Of a stretch of DNA of 64,000 bases, positions 25,001-38,100 are shown piece by piece. Every line of letters begins with the position of its first letter. Position 1 is the first letter of the stretch. The stretch covers positions 8,578,001 to 8,642,000 of the forward strand of contig NC_134677.1 in assembly GCF_024713945.1 (NCBI RefSeq), written 5' to 3'. Source of the DNA: Dermatophagoides farinae. Lineage: Eukaryota; Arthropoda; Arachnida; Sarcoptiformes; Pyroglyphidae. The position numbers and the translations under genes are program-made. The notes beneath the pieces are model-generated. The model saw only the letters and a program-made list of their open reading frames with translations, had not been told where the DNA came from and did no database searches.

Positions 25001-26650
25001 AAAATTCATTTTATTCATTTGTCTTGTATTTTTTTTTTGTTCGATGTGATTTCTTTTCTTTTTTTTTCTCTCGCTAGCATCGTCTGCACATCTTTAGTTG
25101 TTGTTTGTTAGGTTTACAAGAATGACTCTACTGACATACTTTTTTGTTTTCATATGCACAAACACACACACACACACACAGTTAGGTTATACCTTAGGTG
25201 GTGGTGGTGGTGGTATTTGCTCATTTTTATTTTGTTTTGTTTTCTTTCTACCAAAAAAAAAAAAAAAAACCAAACATACAAGAGATAAGAAGAGACACGG
25301 ATCTTTCAATCATAATAATAAACATAATGATGATGGTGGTGATTATAAGATCTTTGCACAGGTCGTTGTTACTATGCCTAAAAGGCATTGACACCATACA
25401 CACACACACACACACACAGTATTGCATAACATAACCAGGGGTTCTCTACCCAATTTATTTATTTTTTTTTATATTGAATAATAATGTCAAATATATTGTA
25501 TATATTGATTTAAGTAGTAAAAATGTAAATATTTTTTTTTTCTCTCTCTCTCTCATTCTTGCTATCCATCTGTCTGTCTATTTTTTATTTTTATTATTAT
25601 TATTATTATTAGTCTTTCTCTCTCTCATTGGGTCAACATTCCTTTGGTTATACATTGTCTGTCTGTATAATGATCATTTGAACCTAACATATCTATACAA
25701 AGAAAAGTAACAATGATGATGATGATGATGATGTTCCATGTGTATATAACATGGTTTTTTGACCTATCTTTTGTTTGTGGCCAGAAGCACTTTCATTTTA
25801 TATATATATATTCAAGTCTAATTTTTTTCTTTTTTACTTTTCTAATTTCATGATAATTTTTTTTTTCCATACAAAAAACTGGCTTTTTTCCCTCTGTGTA
25901 GTATGTGTCTCATTTCTTCAATCTGCAGATGCTGATGATGATGATCATCATCATCATGCAATCATCAATCTTCTTTGCATAGGATTTTTCTCTTCTATCC
26001 GACGATGATGATGCTTATTTTTTATACACAACTACACAGACTAGATAAGACAAATATTAACAAAAAAAAAAAAAAAAAAAATACTTTTTGTGAAAGTGAA
26101 ATGAAAATGAAAATGAAAATGCAAAACGATAGTGAAATGGCAGGAAAAAAAAGAACGGTAGCAAAATGAAATTTTTTTTTTTTACTTTTTATATTTATCA
26201 TAAATATATATGTATTTAAAGCACTTTTTCTCTCTTTGTGTGTGTGTTTTTCATCATTTCCATATAAATTAAGAAAAAAAAATTAACAGATATAAATCCT
26301 GATGTTTCATTTTTTTTTTTCGTTGTCTCTCATTGGTCATCTCTCACTTGTTTGATTTTGATTTTTTTTTTTTTTGAAGAATGTAGACATTTCACGTTTG
26401 ACGGATGTTTGGTCATCATCATCATCATCATCGTCGTCGTTGTTGTTGTTGTTGGATGTTGTTGTCCTTTGTACTTGAACCAATTGATATATTGGAGACA
26501 TACACACACACACACACACACAATGGTCAAGCGAAACAAATGTACAATAATATAATGATTATGATGATTGAACCGAAACGAACATTTGACCTAAAAATAC
26601 TGGTTGTTGTTGTTGTTGTTGTCCAACCACAATTTGACTTGAATAAAAAC

Positions 26651-26690
<40 letters not shown>
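26651..26690 (+). repeat. (GAT)n microsatellite
   Basis: About 13 uninterrupted GAT units, followed by imperfect GGT/GAT sequence to about 26725. It is the longest perfect copy of the trinucleotide that occurs throughout the window. Confidence 0.95.
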
Positions 26691-26916
26691 TTGATGGTGG
26701 TGATGGTGATGATGATGGTGACGATTACCACCACAGCCGTTTATCTTATCACCATCACCATCACCATCATCATCTTATTATTAAAAGTAAAGCAAAAAAA
26801 AGAGAATTATTTAGTTACTTTTTTTTACCATTCCATTGACAGGTTAAAATTCAAACTTTAATTTTTTTTTTTTTTTAGTTTGAAAAGATGATTGTTTTGA
26901 TTTTTCAAATTTTTTC

Positions 26917-26942
26917 AAAAAAAAAAAAAAAAAAAAAAAAAA
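26917..26942 (+). repeat. Poly-A run, 26 bp
   Basis: An uninterrupted run of 26 A. No upstream coding body or target-site duplication is visible, so it is not evidently the tail of a retroposed element. Confidence 0.9.
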
Positions 26943-27378
26943 CAAAATAACGTCATCAATCAATAAAAAATAAAAAATGACTGGATGAATATGACACGAG
27001 ATAATAATGAAATTTTTGACATGAAATGAAATAAAATGATTTGTCATTCTTTGTCATTTTTTGTTTTTGTTTTTGTTTTTTTTTTGTAACAAAAAAAAAC
27101 ATCGATCGATTCATTTTTTTTTCTTACATCTAAATCAATAAAAAAAACCTAATTCCTAGTACATTTGTGAATATGATTCATGTGTACGTTTGTTTGTCTT
27201 TTTTTTTTCTTATTCACAATTGTGGCTGGTGGACATTTTTTTTTTCCAACGTTACAGAATAATGTTTTTTTTTGTTTTTTTTTTTTGGTTCTTTTTTTCA
27301 TCTATGCGTATTGATTTGTAATAAAATTAGATTCAATCAATGTGTGGTTCAAATCTTGGATCGAGATTTGTTTGTTCA

Positions 27379-27411
<33 letters not shown>

Positions 27412-27590
27412 TTCGTTTTGTTTTGTCATTGTTTTTCCATCAATTTCAATTAATTTAATTTAGCTATTTGGCTGGCTGATTGGTTTGATTGAAAGTAGAC
27501 TGAATAATAATAATAAAAAAAAACAACAACAACGACAACAAACATCTACATTTAATGGTCAATAATGAATGAATGAATGAAACGTGTGTA

Positions 27591-27594
<4 letters not shown>

Positions 27595-27631
<37 letters not shown>
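27595..27631 (+). repeat. (CT)n microsatellite
   Basis: About 18 TC units without interruption, preceded by a TCTA variant. On the opposite strand this is a GAGA tract, a sequence bound by GAGA-type factors in insects; such a function here is only a possibility. Confidence 0.95.
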
Positions 27632-27633
<2 letters not shown>

Positions 27634-29173
27634 ATGTGTGTGTTTTGAATCCATAGAATCGAATCAAATTGAATCAAGTTAAAATACATTTATGATTGAT
27701 ACAAAAAAAAAAAAAAAAAAATAAAAAATGTCATCCACTAATCAAGCTTATCAAATGAAAAAAAAAATGATTCAATTATCATCTTTCTTCTCAATGATAA
27801 TAATCACAGATTCAATTCACATTGATTAAGATTTTTGTTGTTGTTGTCGTTGTCGTTGTTGTGACAGGAATTTTGTTTGTTTGTTTGTTTGCGGAAAATT
27901 TCATCATTTTCAATGATAATCAATCAAAAGACAAGAAATGTTTTGAAATATTCTTTTTTTTCCACATGACATTTTTGACAATAAGTCAATTCTTTTTTTT
28001 TTGTCTATTTCGATGATGATGTTGATGATCAAATGTCAAATCGATATGATAGGAGAAAAAAATTATTCCAGAATACAGAAACAGGCTGAAAAAATGTTTT
28101 TTTATCGAATTTCTTCATCTCCAACCATCATCATCATCATCATCATCAACAATTCTTTAGCCATGCATGCACCATGTCTCTAGTGTGTCTTGTGTGGAAT
28201 TTATGACCAGAAAAAAAAGAGTGAAAAAAATATATATAATGGATGATAGAATCTACCAAAACAAAGCAAAAAAAAAAAAAAAAAAATGATCACATCACAA
28301 AAACCGGAGATATATTGTGCTATAGCAGCAGCAGCAGCTATCATCATCATAAACTCGAGATTCCCTTTTTTGTTGTTGTTGTTGTTGTTGTTTTGGTTAT
28401 CGATAAACCAAATGATCATGATAATGATGATTTGCAGCCAAAATAAAAAAAAAATAACTCAGCAGCATTCATAATAGAACAACAACAACAACAATAATCG
28501 ATCATCATCTAAACGAACTATTTTTTTTCTATATTTCCACTGACATTGATGATGAAATAAAACTATTGGACTACTACTAATGTGTAATGTGTAAGTCTTA
28601 TGGAGAAAAGAAAAAATCTTTTTTTTTTCTTTCTACTCAATGAACCCAAATTGCTTGATTTTAATGATGATGATGATGAATGAATGAAAGGACAAAGTCA
28701 GTGTGTGCATGTGTGTGTGTGTGTGTTTTTTTTTGGTTTTCATCGCCCATTTTATGATTCTCTATGATGATATGAATCATCAGAAAAAAATGACATTGAA
28801 AAAAAAAATTTTGCTGACCCAAAAAAAAAAACCATTAGCTAATTTCTGGCCACCAGCCAACAATCAATCTATTATTGTTTTAATGAAAATCCGGAAAAAA
28901 AATTTTTTATTTGCACGTGCAAAGCATTTAAAATTACAACTTGTTGCATCGGACATGATTATGATTGGGCTTGGCGAATGTTTTTTTGTTTTGTTTTTTG
29001 TTTTTGGAAGAGAAAAATTCTTTTCCATTTGATTGGTACCAGAAAAAAATGATTCATATTCCATAATTGAATCAACAAACAAGAAAAAAATATTCTTGGT
29101 GAACAAGCAAAAAAAAAAACGAAAATTACTTGGCAAAACAAATTGATTTTAGAATATTCTGGCAGTCATATTC

Positions 29174-29202
29174 ATTTGCATACACATGAAATGTATGCAA
29201 AT
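29174..29202. promoter_or_regulatory. Inverted repeat with POU octamer in both arms
   Basis: ATTTGCATACA (29174–29184) and TGTATGCAAAT (29192–29202) are perfect reverse complements separated by 7 bases. Each arm contains the octamer ATTTGCAT/ATGCAAAT, the established binding sequence of POU-domain (Oct/Pdm-type) factors. It may be an enhancer element or a small hairpin; neither is demonstrated by sequence alone. Confidence 0.4.
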
Positions 29203-29867
29203 TAGCGAAAATGAAAATGAAAATAAAAAAAAAATTTTGAAAATGTCAAAATGACATTTTTTTCTGTCGGTGAATTTAATAATAATAATAATAATAATAA
29301 AACAAACTGAGACCGAGGAATATGTTCAAGCGAAAACGAAATGTTCTGTTCAGCATTCAGTTTTCTAAAAAAAAAAAAAAAATTGACAAATATATTGCCA
29401 AAGATAGCAAGATAATGGTCTATGTTTGCGTGCTAATTATACTGGATTTTATTTACAAATGTCAAAACAAACTGAATGAAAAGCAGAAACAAAAACAAAA
29501 AAACAAAATACTGACCATAATTATAATTATGAATGATTGGACATTTATTATTTCAAATGTAACAACAAACAAACAAACAAGTAAAAAAAAAACAAATGAA
29601 TGAATGAATACCACACATTGCCGGTGGAAAAAAAAATATCTGAACCAATTAACCAGCTTAGCCGTTATTATTATAACTGACCGCTGACTTTTTTTTTACA
29701 TTAGACTGACCATCATACATATCTGGAATGGTATTCACATTTTCATTCGTTTTCAGCATTGAATTTTTTTTTTGAGAGGCAAAAAAAAAGTAAATAAATA
29801 AATAAAACGTTGTGCATTTATAGATGAATCTGAAATTTTTTTTTCTCCATTCATAAGAATGGAAATC

Positions 29868-29874
29868 GTGTGTG

Positions 29875-29942
<68 letters not shown>
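29868..29942 (+). repeat. (TG)n microsatellite, 75 bp
   Basis: GT dinucleotides run for about 75 bp with a single TTTG interruption near 29889. It is the longest dinucleotide tract in the window and could adopt Z-DNA. Confidence 0.95.
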
Positions 29943-29945
<3 letters not shown>

Positions 29946-30090
29946 GTTTTCGCTTTCATTTTTTTTTTCTTTAGAACCACATCATCTTGATATGCTGATG
30001 ATCATTTTTTTTTTTTGCCATTTCAATCTTGGTGACTTTATTTTATCGTTTTTTTCCGTTGTTTGGGCCAATGCTTGAACATCCTTACCA

Positions 30091-30119
<29 letters not shown>
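30091..30119 (+). repeat. (CAA)n microsatellite
   Basis: About nine CAA units. Similar (CAA)n/(GTT)n tracts occur many times across the gene-free interval. Confidence 0.9.
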
Positions 30120-30121
<2 letters not shown>

Positions 30122-32683
30122 GATTTCTGGTCGTAAAGCAACGATGAAAAAAAAATTTGATGATGTAAAGGAAAAAAATCTGTTTTTTTTCCACCAGAAA
30201 AAAAAGCAAAGAAAAACCAAAAGTCCAAAAAGAAATGTTTATGAATGAATGAATTGGAAAAAAATGTTCTCATCATCATCATCATCATCATCAATGTGAA
30301 AGTGGTATTTCAACTTTCAAAATTTCTAATCTGTTCATATCTAAATTTACACACACACACACACACACACAAACGCACGATTATTTTCAATTTTTCAAAC
30401 TAAAAAAAAAAAAAACACACACACACACACTCTTGAATGACCAGCAAAGGTACTGGGGAAAAAAAATCATCACTTTGTGAACAAAAAAAAAAAAAAACAT
30501 TCACTTTTCAATTGAAGCCATCGGATAAATGCTGATGATGATGGATAGATAGATAGTCATTTTAGTCAATGAATGAATGACAGGTATATATTTTTTTTTA
30601 TTTATCATCACTTTGTACTTTCGTTTTCATTTCATTTCATTTTTTTTTTCGTTGAAATCAATCAGATTAGATTTGATTAGATTGGATTGGATTTGGATTG
30701 AATCTTAAATTAAATGAAATCAAATTAAAAGAGAAAATGTTCCATTGGAATAACTTGTGCCAATGCGTAAAATTGTATTGAGTGTATTGACCATTCAATC
30801 AATATATATCGATTATGCCAAGTATCCAGTAGTAAATGCAAAAAAAAAATTTTTTTTCTGTTGAATATTCAATATTCAATTTTCATCGATTCAAAAGGCA
30901 AAAAAAAATCACCATTATCATATGCTCATTTCAGAAGCGAGAACAAAAAAAAACAAAAAAAAAAATCTCAATGATGATGTTTTGTATTTTTGTATTTTTT
31001 TTTTACACATGAATTTTTGTTACAAAATTGTTTTGATGATCTAATTTGTTATGATGATCATGATCATCATCATCATTATTGTTTGGATTATTTTTTTTCC
31101 ATTTATGGTTTGTGTCAATTTTGTGGCCAAAAAAAAAAAAAAAAGAAAAACAAGTGTGAGTGAGATAAAAGAATGAAAAAAAATAGACATATCTGCTTTG
31201 TTGTTTGTGAGGTATATCGATGATGATGATGATTATTTTCATTCTTTAAATATCCAATGTTGTGTTGTTCATTATCATTATTATCGTTTGTTTAGTTTAG
31301 TTTGAACGATCAAATTGCCAAAAAAAAAAAAAAAAACGATGACGGTCATAACAATTACATTTCATTCGAAAAGATAGAAAGAAAAGTAAAAAAAAAATTC
31401 CATCAACCACAGAAGAGACCATTTTTTTGTTGTTGTTGTTGTAAACCGAGCTCGCGATAGAGACAGAGAGAGAGAGAGATATATAGAAAGAAATAAAAAC
31501 TCGATAGAACCTGATTAATCGAATTCAAGTATTTATTATGGCTCTGTGTGTGTGTGTGTGCGTTTCATTGTCGTTAGTATTTTTGGTTGTTTTTTGCTGC
31601 TAAACAAAACGAAAAAAAATAAAAAATATATAACTCTGAAGAGAAACTTATACACGCTGAAAAATCGTTTATTTCTGTGTCTCTTGGTTTACTTTTTTCA
31701 TATATTCTTATTCTTGTTTTTTTTTTGCAAATTCTGTTTTGTCAATTTATTCGAATCTATTTGGTTTTTGTGTGTGTGTGTGTATATATATATTTGCTAT
31801 ATTTATCCAGTGACAAAACGTGTTGTTATAAATGATGATGATATGTTATCTTTTTTTTCTTTTTCTTTCTGGGCTGATTCTGGAACATCCCTAAATCGAT
31901 GATGCTAATGTCTCGTGTGTGTGTGTATGCTGTGTATATGGTTGTTGATAATGTCAAATATCTTACCTAATATAAATGTAATGACACACACAAACAAACA
32001 AACAAACAAACAGTGCCATTCCCAAGTAGAATCAAAAAAAAAAAAAAATGATTTCCATCGATATGGATTTTTTTTTGTCACTCTACGGGATGTACGTTTT
32101 TATTTTTATTTTTTTTTCATTGATCATAATTTTCTATATATATATCTGTCATCTGTCTTTAATAGTTTTTTTTTCATGTGTATTCTTGTTGTCATCTAAA
32201 ACCACATTTGATTTTTATTTGTTTGTTTGTTTGGAATCAATTTCATCACACACACAAACACACATGAGATTTGAAAATTAATCTTTTTCGAACACAAATT
32301 GGACCGAAAAAAAAGATAAAAAAACAAAACATTTTTTTTTGCTTTTTCAAAGGCCAAGTTTTTTGTTTCCATCCACAAATTCTCTCAATCAAGTTAATTA
32401 GAATCAAACATATATAAAACGATTCGTTCTTTTTTGGCTGTTTTATTTTTGTATACACATATCTTCATGCACATTGTTTTTCATTCATTGTAATCGAAAA
32501 CCTTGATTCATTGTTGCTGTTTGTTGTTGTTGGCCAATTTTTTATCATTATTTTTTTTTCTCTCTGGTGTTGTTGTTGTTGTTGGTGCTGCTTCACACAC
32601 ACACACACATTTACATTGTTGTCATGTTTTTTTTCGTATCATTTCTACACACACACACACACCAATTTTAGCATCACAATGAC

Positions 32684-32693
32684 CAACAACAAC

Positions 32694-32727
<34 letters not shown>
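32684..32727 (+). repeat. (CAA)n microsatellite with one CGA
   Basis: About 14 CAA units with a single CGA interruption. A shorter tract of the same type follows near 32870–32895. Confidence 0.9.
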
Positions 32728-33340
32728 TCATGAGGCCTGCAAAATATCAATGGCAATACTCAACAAAAACAAAAAACAATTAATTTAAATATTTATATAT
32801 AAATATACCATAAACACAACGTATCTGTCTGTGCAAAATGACCATCATCTTCATGTTCATTGTGTCGACAACAACAACAACAACAACAACAACAAAACAA
32901 ATGAACACCGGAAACCAAATTGAAAGTTGTTGGTAGTCAAGTAATTTTTTTTTCTCATTCACAATAATAAAATTAACCAAAAAAAAAAGAAGAGAAAAAA
33001 AATTACTGAAAATAAAACGAAAATTATTCCCCAATAATAGTGTGTGTAAAAAGTGTAAAAACTTTTTCTTCTGTTTTGTTGTTGTTGTTGTTGATGATGA
33101 AAACATTGTTCTAATGGTGAAATAAAATTTAGCACAATTTTTTTTTGTCTTCAAGTTTCGTTTTTCATTTATTCATTCATTCATCCGGTCATCTTTTTTT
33201 CACTTTTATCAAATGCGAATGAATTAGATGGTCGAGCCTGTTATTACCATTCTTTTTTTTCATATTTAATTATCTCTTTTTGTTGTTGTTGTTGTTGTTG
33301 TTACTGTTTCGGTACAATTATCGAAAATTCACTGGTGATG

Positions 33341-33365
33341 GTGGTGGTGGTGGTGGTGGTGGTGG
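33341..33365 (+). repeat. (GGT)n microsatellite
   Basis: About eight GGT units on the plus strand, a G-rich tract unusual for this AT-rich region. The GG pairs could support a two-layer G-quadruplex, though this is weak. Confidence 0.85.
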
Positions 33366-35079
33366 ACGCTTGGACAACGCCCATATATACATTAGAATCA
33401 ATGAGAAAAAAAATAGTGAAAAACGGAGAAAAAGTCAGAAAAAAAGGACATAATTCAATTATATCGTACGTTTAATAATGAAAATATGAACCAAAGAGAA
33501 AAAAAAACTGACGAAAGAAACTTGACTTTTCGATTCTTTTGTCTGTGAATTTGTTGGAAAAAAATGAATATGAAACGAAATGATTCGTTTATATTTCAAG
33601 AATTTCTGTTTTGTGGGTGGATGTTTTGTGAGTGTCGTCGACAGCCATGAAATGATGGCGAATGAAAAAAAAAACAAAACAAAACAAAACGAAAACTTTA
33701 GAGAATCGAGAAATCAAGATAAAGGCCAAAACCGGCCATATTTTCATTTCAATTTTTCCATTTTATTTCAATTTTCTTTTGAACCAAAAAAAAAATCATC
33801 ATCATCATCATATAACTGAATTATCAGTTTTTTTGCGAACCAAACAGGAAAGAAAATGAAAGTTTTTTTTTTCTTAACAAAAAAAAACGGATGAAGATTG
33901 CTGTAATGTATTTCGATTGTGTTTTGTTTTGTTTTGTTTGTTGATGAATCGTATTGAATCGAGATGAAATGTCTGCTGCTGGACTTTTGTTGTTGTTGTT
34001 GTTGTTGTTGATATTTACTTAGCCCATTGAGTAAAGATGATGAGAAAAAAAAAATATAAATGACAAAAAATTCTTCAAATTTCAAGTTTTTTTTTATCAA
34101 ATGTTTGTAGTAGTAGTTCAATCAATTGGTTCATCAATTCAGCCGATTGCCACCAATTCAATGATGATGATTACATCCAACCAAGTAGCGACAATCTTTC
34201 TATGGAACCAATTTAAGAGTTTCAACAACACAAAACAGGCCCTAAGGGAAATTCTTCCGTTTACCCAAAAAAAAAAAAATATTTGACCGAGATTCATGAT
34301 TCATGATTCTTGTTCTACAGTTTAGCAAAAATCAAAAGAAATCAAATCATTTACCTTTTATTTTTGGTACTGAAATCAATAGGATTAACAATTGATTGAA
34401 CAAACAAACCAAATACAATGTTTTTCATTTCCTCATTTTCAAGTCCAACTCTCTCTTTCTGAAAATCGTGTCCAGCTTTTTCTTTTTTTTTAAAAAATCA
34501 TGATATATTGTCATCATCATCATGGACTTTATTCGTGTGTGTGTGTGTGATGGAATAATTCTTTGAATTTGGAGAAAAAAAAATTAAATTATAATTCAAA
34601 ATGATTTTTGTCACATGAAAAGTGAAAATGAATGATATCGATACAAGAGTAATGATGATGATTTTCTTCCAGAGAAAAATATGTTGCTGTTGTTGTTGTT
34701 TTCTTTTTTTTATTTTATTTTTCAGAAGAAAGAAAAAAAAAGTTGAATATCAAAAAAAAAATAGCATATCGTTTCGTCGTAGTCGTTTTGCTCTCTTTTC
34801 ACTTTGGCCGATGCATTCGTGCGTGCTTGATATGTTTGATTCTTGTTGTTGTTGTTGTTGTTGTTGTTGTGTTTGAATGAATTTCAATGGAAAAAGAAAA
34901 TTTGACATTTATGCTAACTTTGTATCATTGTGGCCGTCGTATTTGGTAAATATTGAAACAAACTTTTTCTTTTCTCTCTCTCTGTGTGTGTGTGTGCATT
35001 ATTCTGGTGTTTATATTTTTTTTCTCTCGTGTTGTTGTTGTTGTTGTTTTATTTTATTCTTTCAGTTTTTTTTCCAGCA

Positions 35080-35102
35080 TTTTTTTTTTTTTTTTTTTTT
35101 TT
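35080..35102 (+). repeat. Poly-T run, 23 bp
   Basis: An uninterrupted run of 23 T followed by CTAG. It resembles a 3' splice-site tract, but no coding exon follows. Confidence 0.9.
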
Positions 35103-38100
35103 CTAGTTGGTTCTTCTTCTTTTGTTCTTTTTTTTCTGGTTCATCTTGTATTTTTCATTCATGATATTCACATGTTTTTTTTTCTTTTTTTTTGCAAAGT
35201 TTGAATGTGCATAATATATATGTCCATATTGTAATGATGATGATGCAATTGCAAATAGAAAAATTATGAAAAAAAATATAAGAATCTAATGGTTAAATGG
35301 ATGATAAATATAATATTTAAACAACAACAACAACAACAACAAATAAGAGAATCGCACACGCGTCTTATATTTGATGATGATGAAAATTCATTCATTCCAC
35401 ATGTACATTTTACACACACACATAGATACACCACTCCAACATTTATGCTGTACACACACACACACAGACAGACAAGAATATTGAATTTTGCAATTTACAG
35501 ACATGCGTTTCTTTCTATAGAAAAATGAAATGATTCATTTGATTTTTTTTTTACCACACACACACACACACGCATGACGCGATTGATACTTACGAATCAA
35601 ACTTTTTTTGTTTTTTGGCCGAAAGATTTTTCTTTTTTTCATCTGTTTTTTTACCCGAAAAAACATTCACTTTTATCGTGTGTGTTTGTGTGTGTGTGTG
35701 TGTGTGTATGCCGCAAAAAAAACATTTGAATTTGAATCTTCATTCATCCGCCGTCGTCGTTATTTTATTTGGCGGCTTTTTTTTTGTTTTATTTTTAATA
35801 TTTGAATGATTCATTTTTGTTGGTGTTTAATGTCTGCGAATGTGTGTGTTTTTACTAATATATGGGTTGTGATTTTTTTTTCTTCAATTTTCATCATTAT
35901 GTAATAACCAACCCTACTGTAATCATCAATTGAAAATGGTTTAATGAAATGATTGGCCCATCATCATCATCTATGGTAATCGGTTTTTTGTTTTGTTTTG
36001 TTTCTTTCTTTTACGATTGCCAAACCATGTAACACATGTTTATATTATCATCATCATCATCATCATAATCATCATTATGATGATGATGAAAATGACCGAT
36101 TGATAATCATAATTAAAAATTTCAAGAATATATGAAAATGTGCATGTTGAATGTTTTTCAATTGGTTTTTTTTTTGTTTTGGTGAAATGTGATCAATAAT
36201 GATGATGGACCATCAAAAGCAAAAAAAAAATTAAATACTTAACAATCAACCATCGAACATCATGATTAATCATTTTTTCATCATCATCATTATCATCATC
36301 AGCATAAACTTTTTATATTCAAATGAATGGAATTTATTATTATTCGATACGATTCTTATTGAAATAATGAGATGTATGTATATGAAAAATCATTATTTTT
36401 GTTTGCTGTTAATCAAATCAATTTCATTCTGATTTCTTTTTTTCGTTTAAAAAATGTACATGAAACATATGATGATGTTAATTAATCTGTGTCTGTATTG
36501 CATATAAACACAACAGTGAGATGAACGAGAGAGAAAGAGATTGTAAAGTGAATTCAGAACCAGAAAATTATCTAAACAACAACAACAACAATTATCTGGT
36601 ATTTATATTCTTTGTCTGTCATTATGTGTTTGTAAGTGGAAATTCAACAAGAATTTTCATCATCATCATCAAAAAAAAACTGACAAAAAAAGATAAAAGA
36701 TCATTGAGTGCAAAAGTGAAACACTTATATGAATATTACACACATGTGAATAGTATATTTGTTCATTTCTTTGAATGAATTTTTTTTTTATATTCTTGTG
36801 TTTCATTCATATGATTTTTTTTCATGTATTCAAATTCAAGATTCCAAAATTCTTTGTTTTTTTCCTCTTCATTCTCCGTTGTTTCATTCAATGTGTGTTG
36901 TTGTTTAATTATGGTGCTGAATAGGATGTAACGAGAATAATACATCTTTGAATAAGATTTTTTTTTATCGTTCATTTTGGTCCGAAATCAGAGTTTTTGT
37001 TTGTTTGAGAATTTTTTTTTCATTGTTATTTTCACTATTTTTGTTATTGCTTCTGTTTTTGGAATCACTTTTTTTTTCTTCAACATCAATCAGTTTTATG
37101 TCTATTTGAACCATATTCAATTTATCATTGTGTGTGTGTCTCTCGCTATCTCTCTCTTTTTTTATATTTCTTTATTTCTAACTTTTTTTTTCATGACATC
37201 ATCATTGTTTGATGCATGCTACCATGAACCACCATTACCCACCATTGAACCCACCATCACCACCATCATCGTTCTATACATTAAAAACAATGAAATGTTC
37301 ATCTGATCTTTTTCACTATCTATCTATTTATCTATTCTATTTGGATTGATGTTTCTTCTTCTTCTTTTTTTTTCTCTCTCTCTCTCTCTTTTCAATGGGT
37401 CGCATTTCGTTTTTTTTTTTATTTTGTTTTGTTGAATTTTCCATGTTTTCCGCTTGTATTCATTACACAGTTTTTCAACTTGAATGAAACAACAACAACA
37501 ACAACAACAAGACGAGAAAGAAAACCCGTTAATAGTAGACATCAATAATTTAAGAAACATTCATATAATATATACTATTAATATATATATAAAAAGGATA
37601 ACGATGAACATTCCAAAAAAAAAAAAAAAAAACAAATGATGAAGAAGACTAAAACAGAACAAAAAAAAATACAAATAAAACATGGGCATCATCCTTTTAT
37701 TCTTTCTTTCTTTCTTTTCTTTTGAATCGAAAATGCTAAAAATGAATGAATCTCCTATTTCGTTTCGCTGTTGTTGTTGTTGCTGCTATTTGTGTAAACT
37801 GATTTATTATGATTTACTGTTGTTGTTTTTTGTTCTTATATCGAGAAAATAGATAGTCATTGAGAGAAAAGAAAAAGAGAAATGTGAATTCTAGTCAGAA
37901 TTTCTGTATCATTTTGCCAGCATTTTATCATTTTGTTTTGTCTGTTTTTTATATATATATTTAGTTAATTAACACACACACCAGTGTCACCCAAACCAAA
38001 TGAGAATAAATCCATTATATTTGAACGTTTCAAACAAATATTGGTTTTCCATGCTGATCGGTGTGTATGTGTCTTCAAGGCATTTTTGTCAATAGAGACA

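Larger units (their letters stand above)
25001..35000. other. Gene-free interval, part 2 (densest microsatellites)
   Basis: No recognisable gene. This portion carries the longest simple repeats of the window: (GAT)n, (CT)n, (TG)n, (CAA)n, (GGT)n and poly-A/T (listed separately). It also contains an inverted repeat with octamer arms at 29174–29202. Long 5' introns of the downstream receptor gene could run through here; the sequence alone does not show it. Confidence 0.5.

Noticed and set aside
26405-26839. 144-codon frame with poly-His and poly-Asp
   Set aside because: Pure translation of (CAT)n, (GAT)n and (CA)n repeats.
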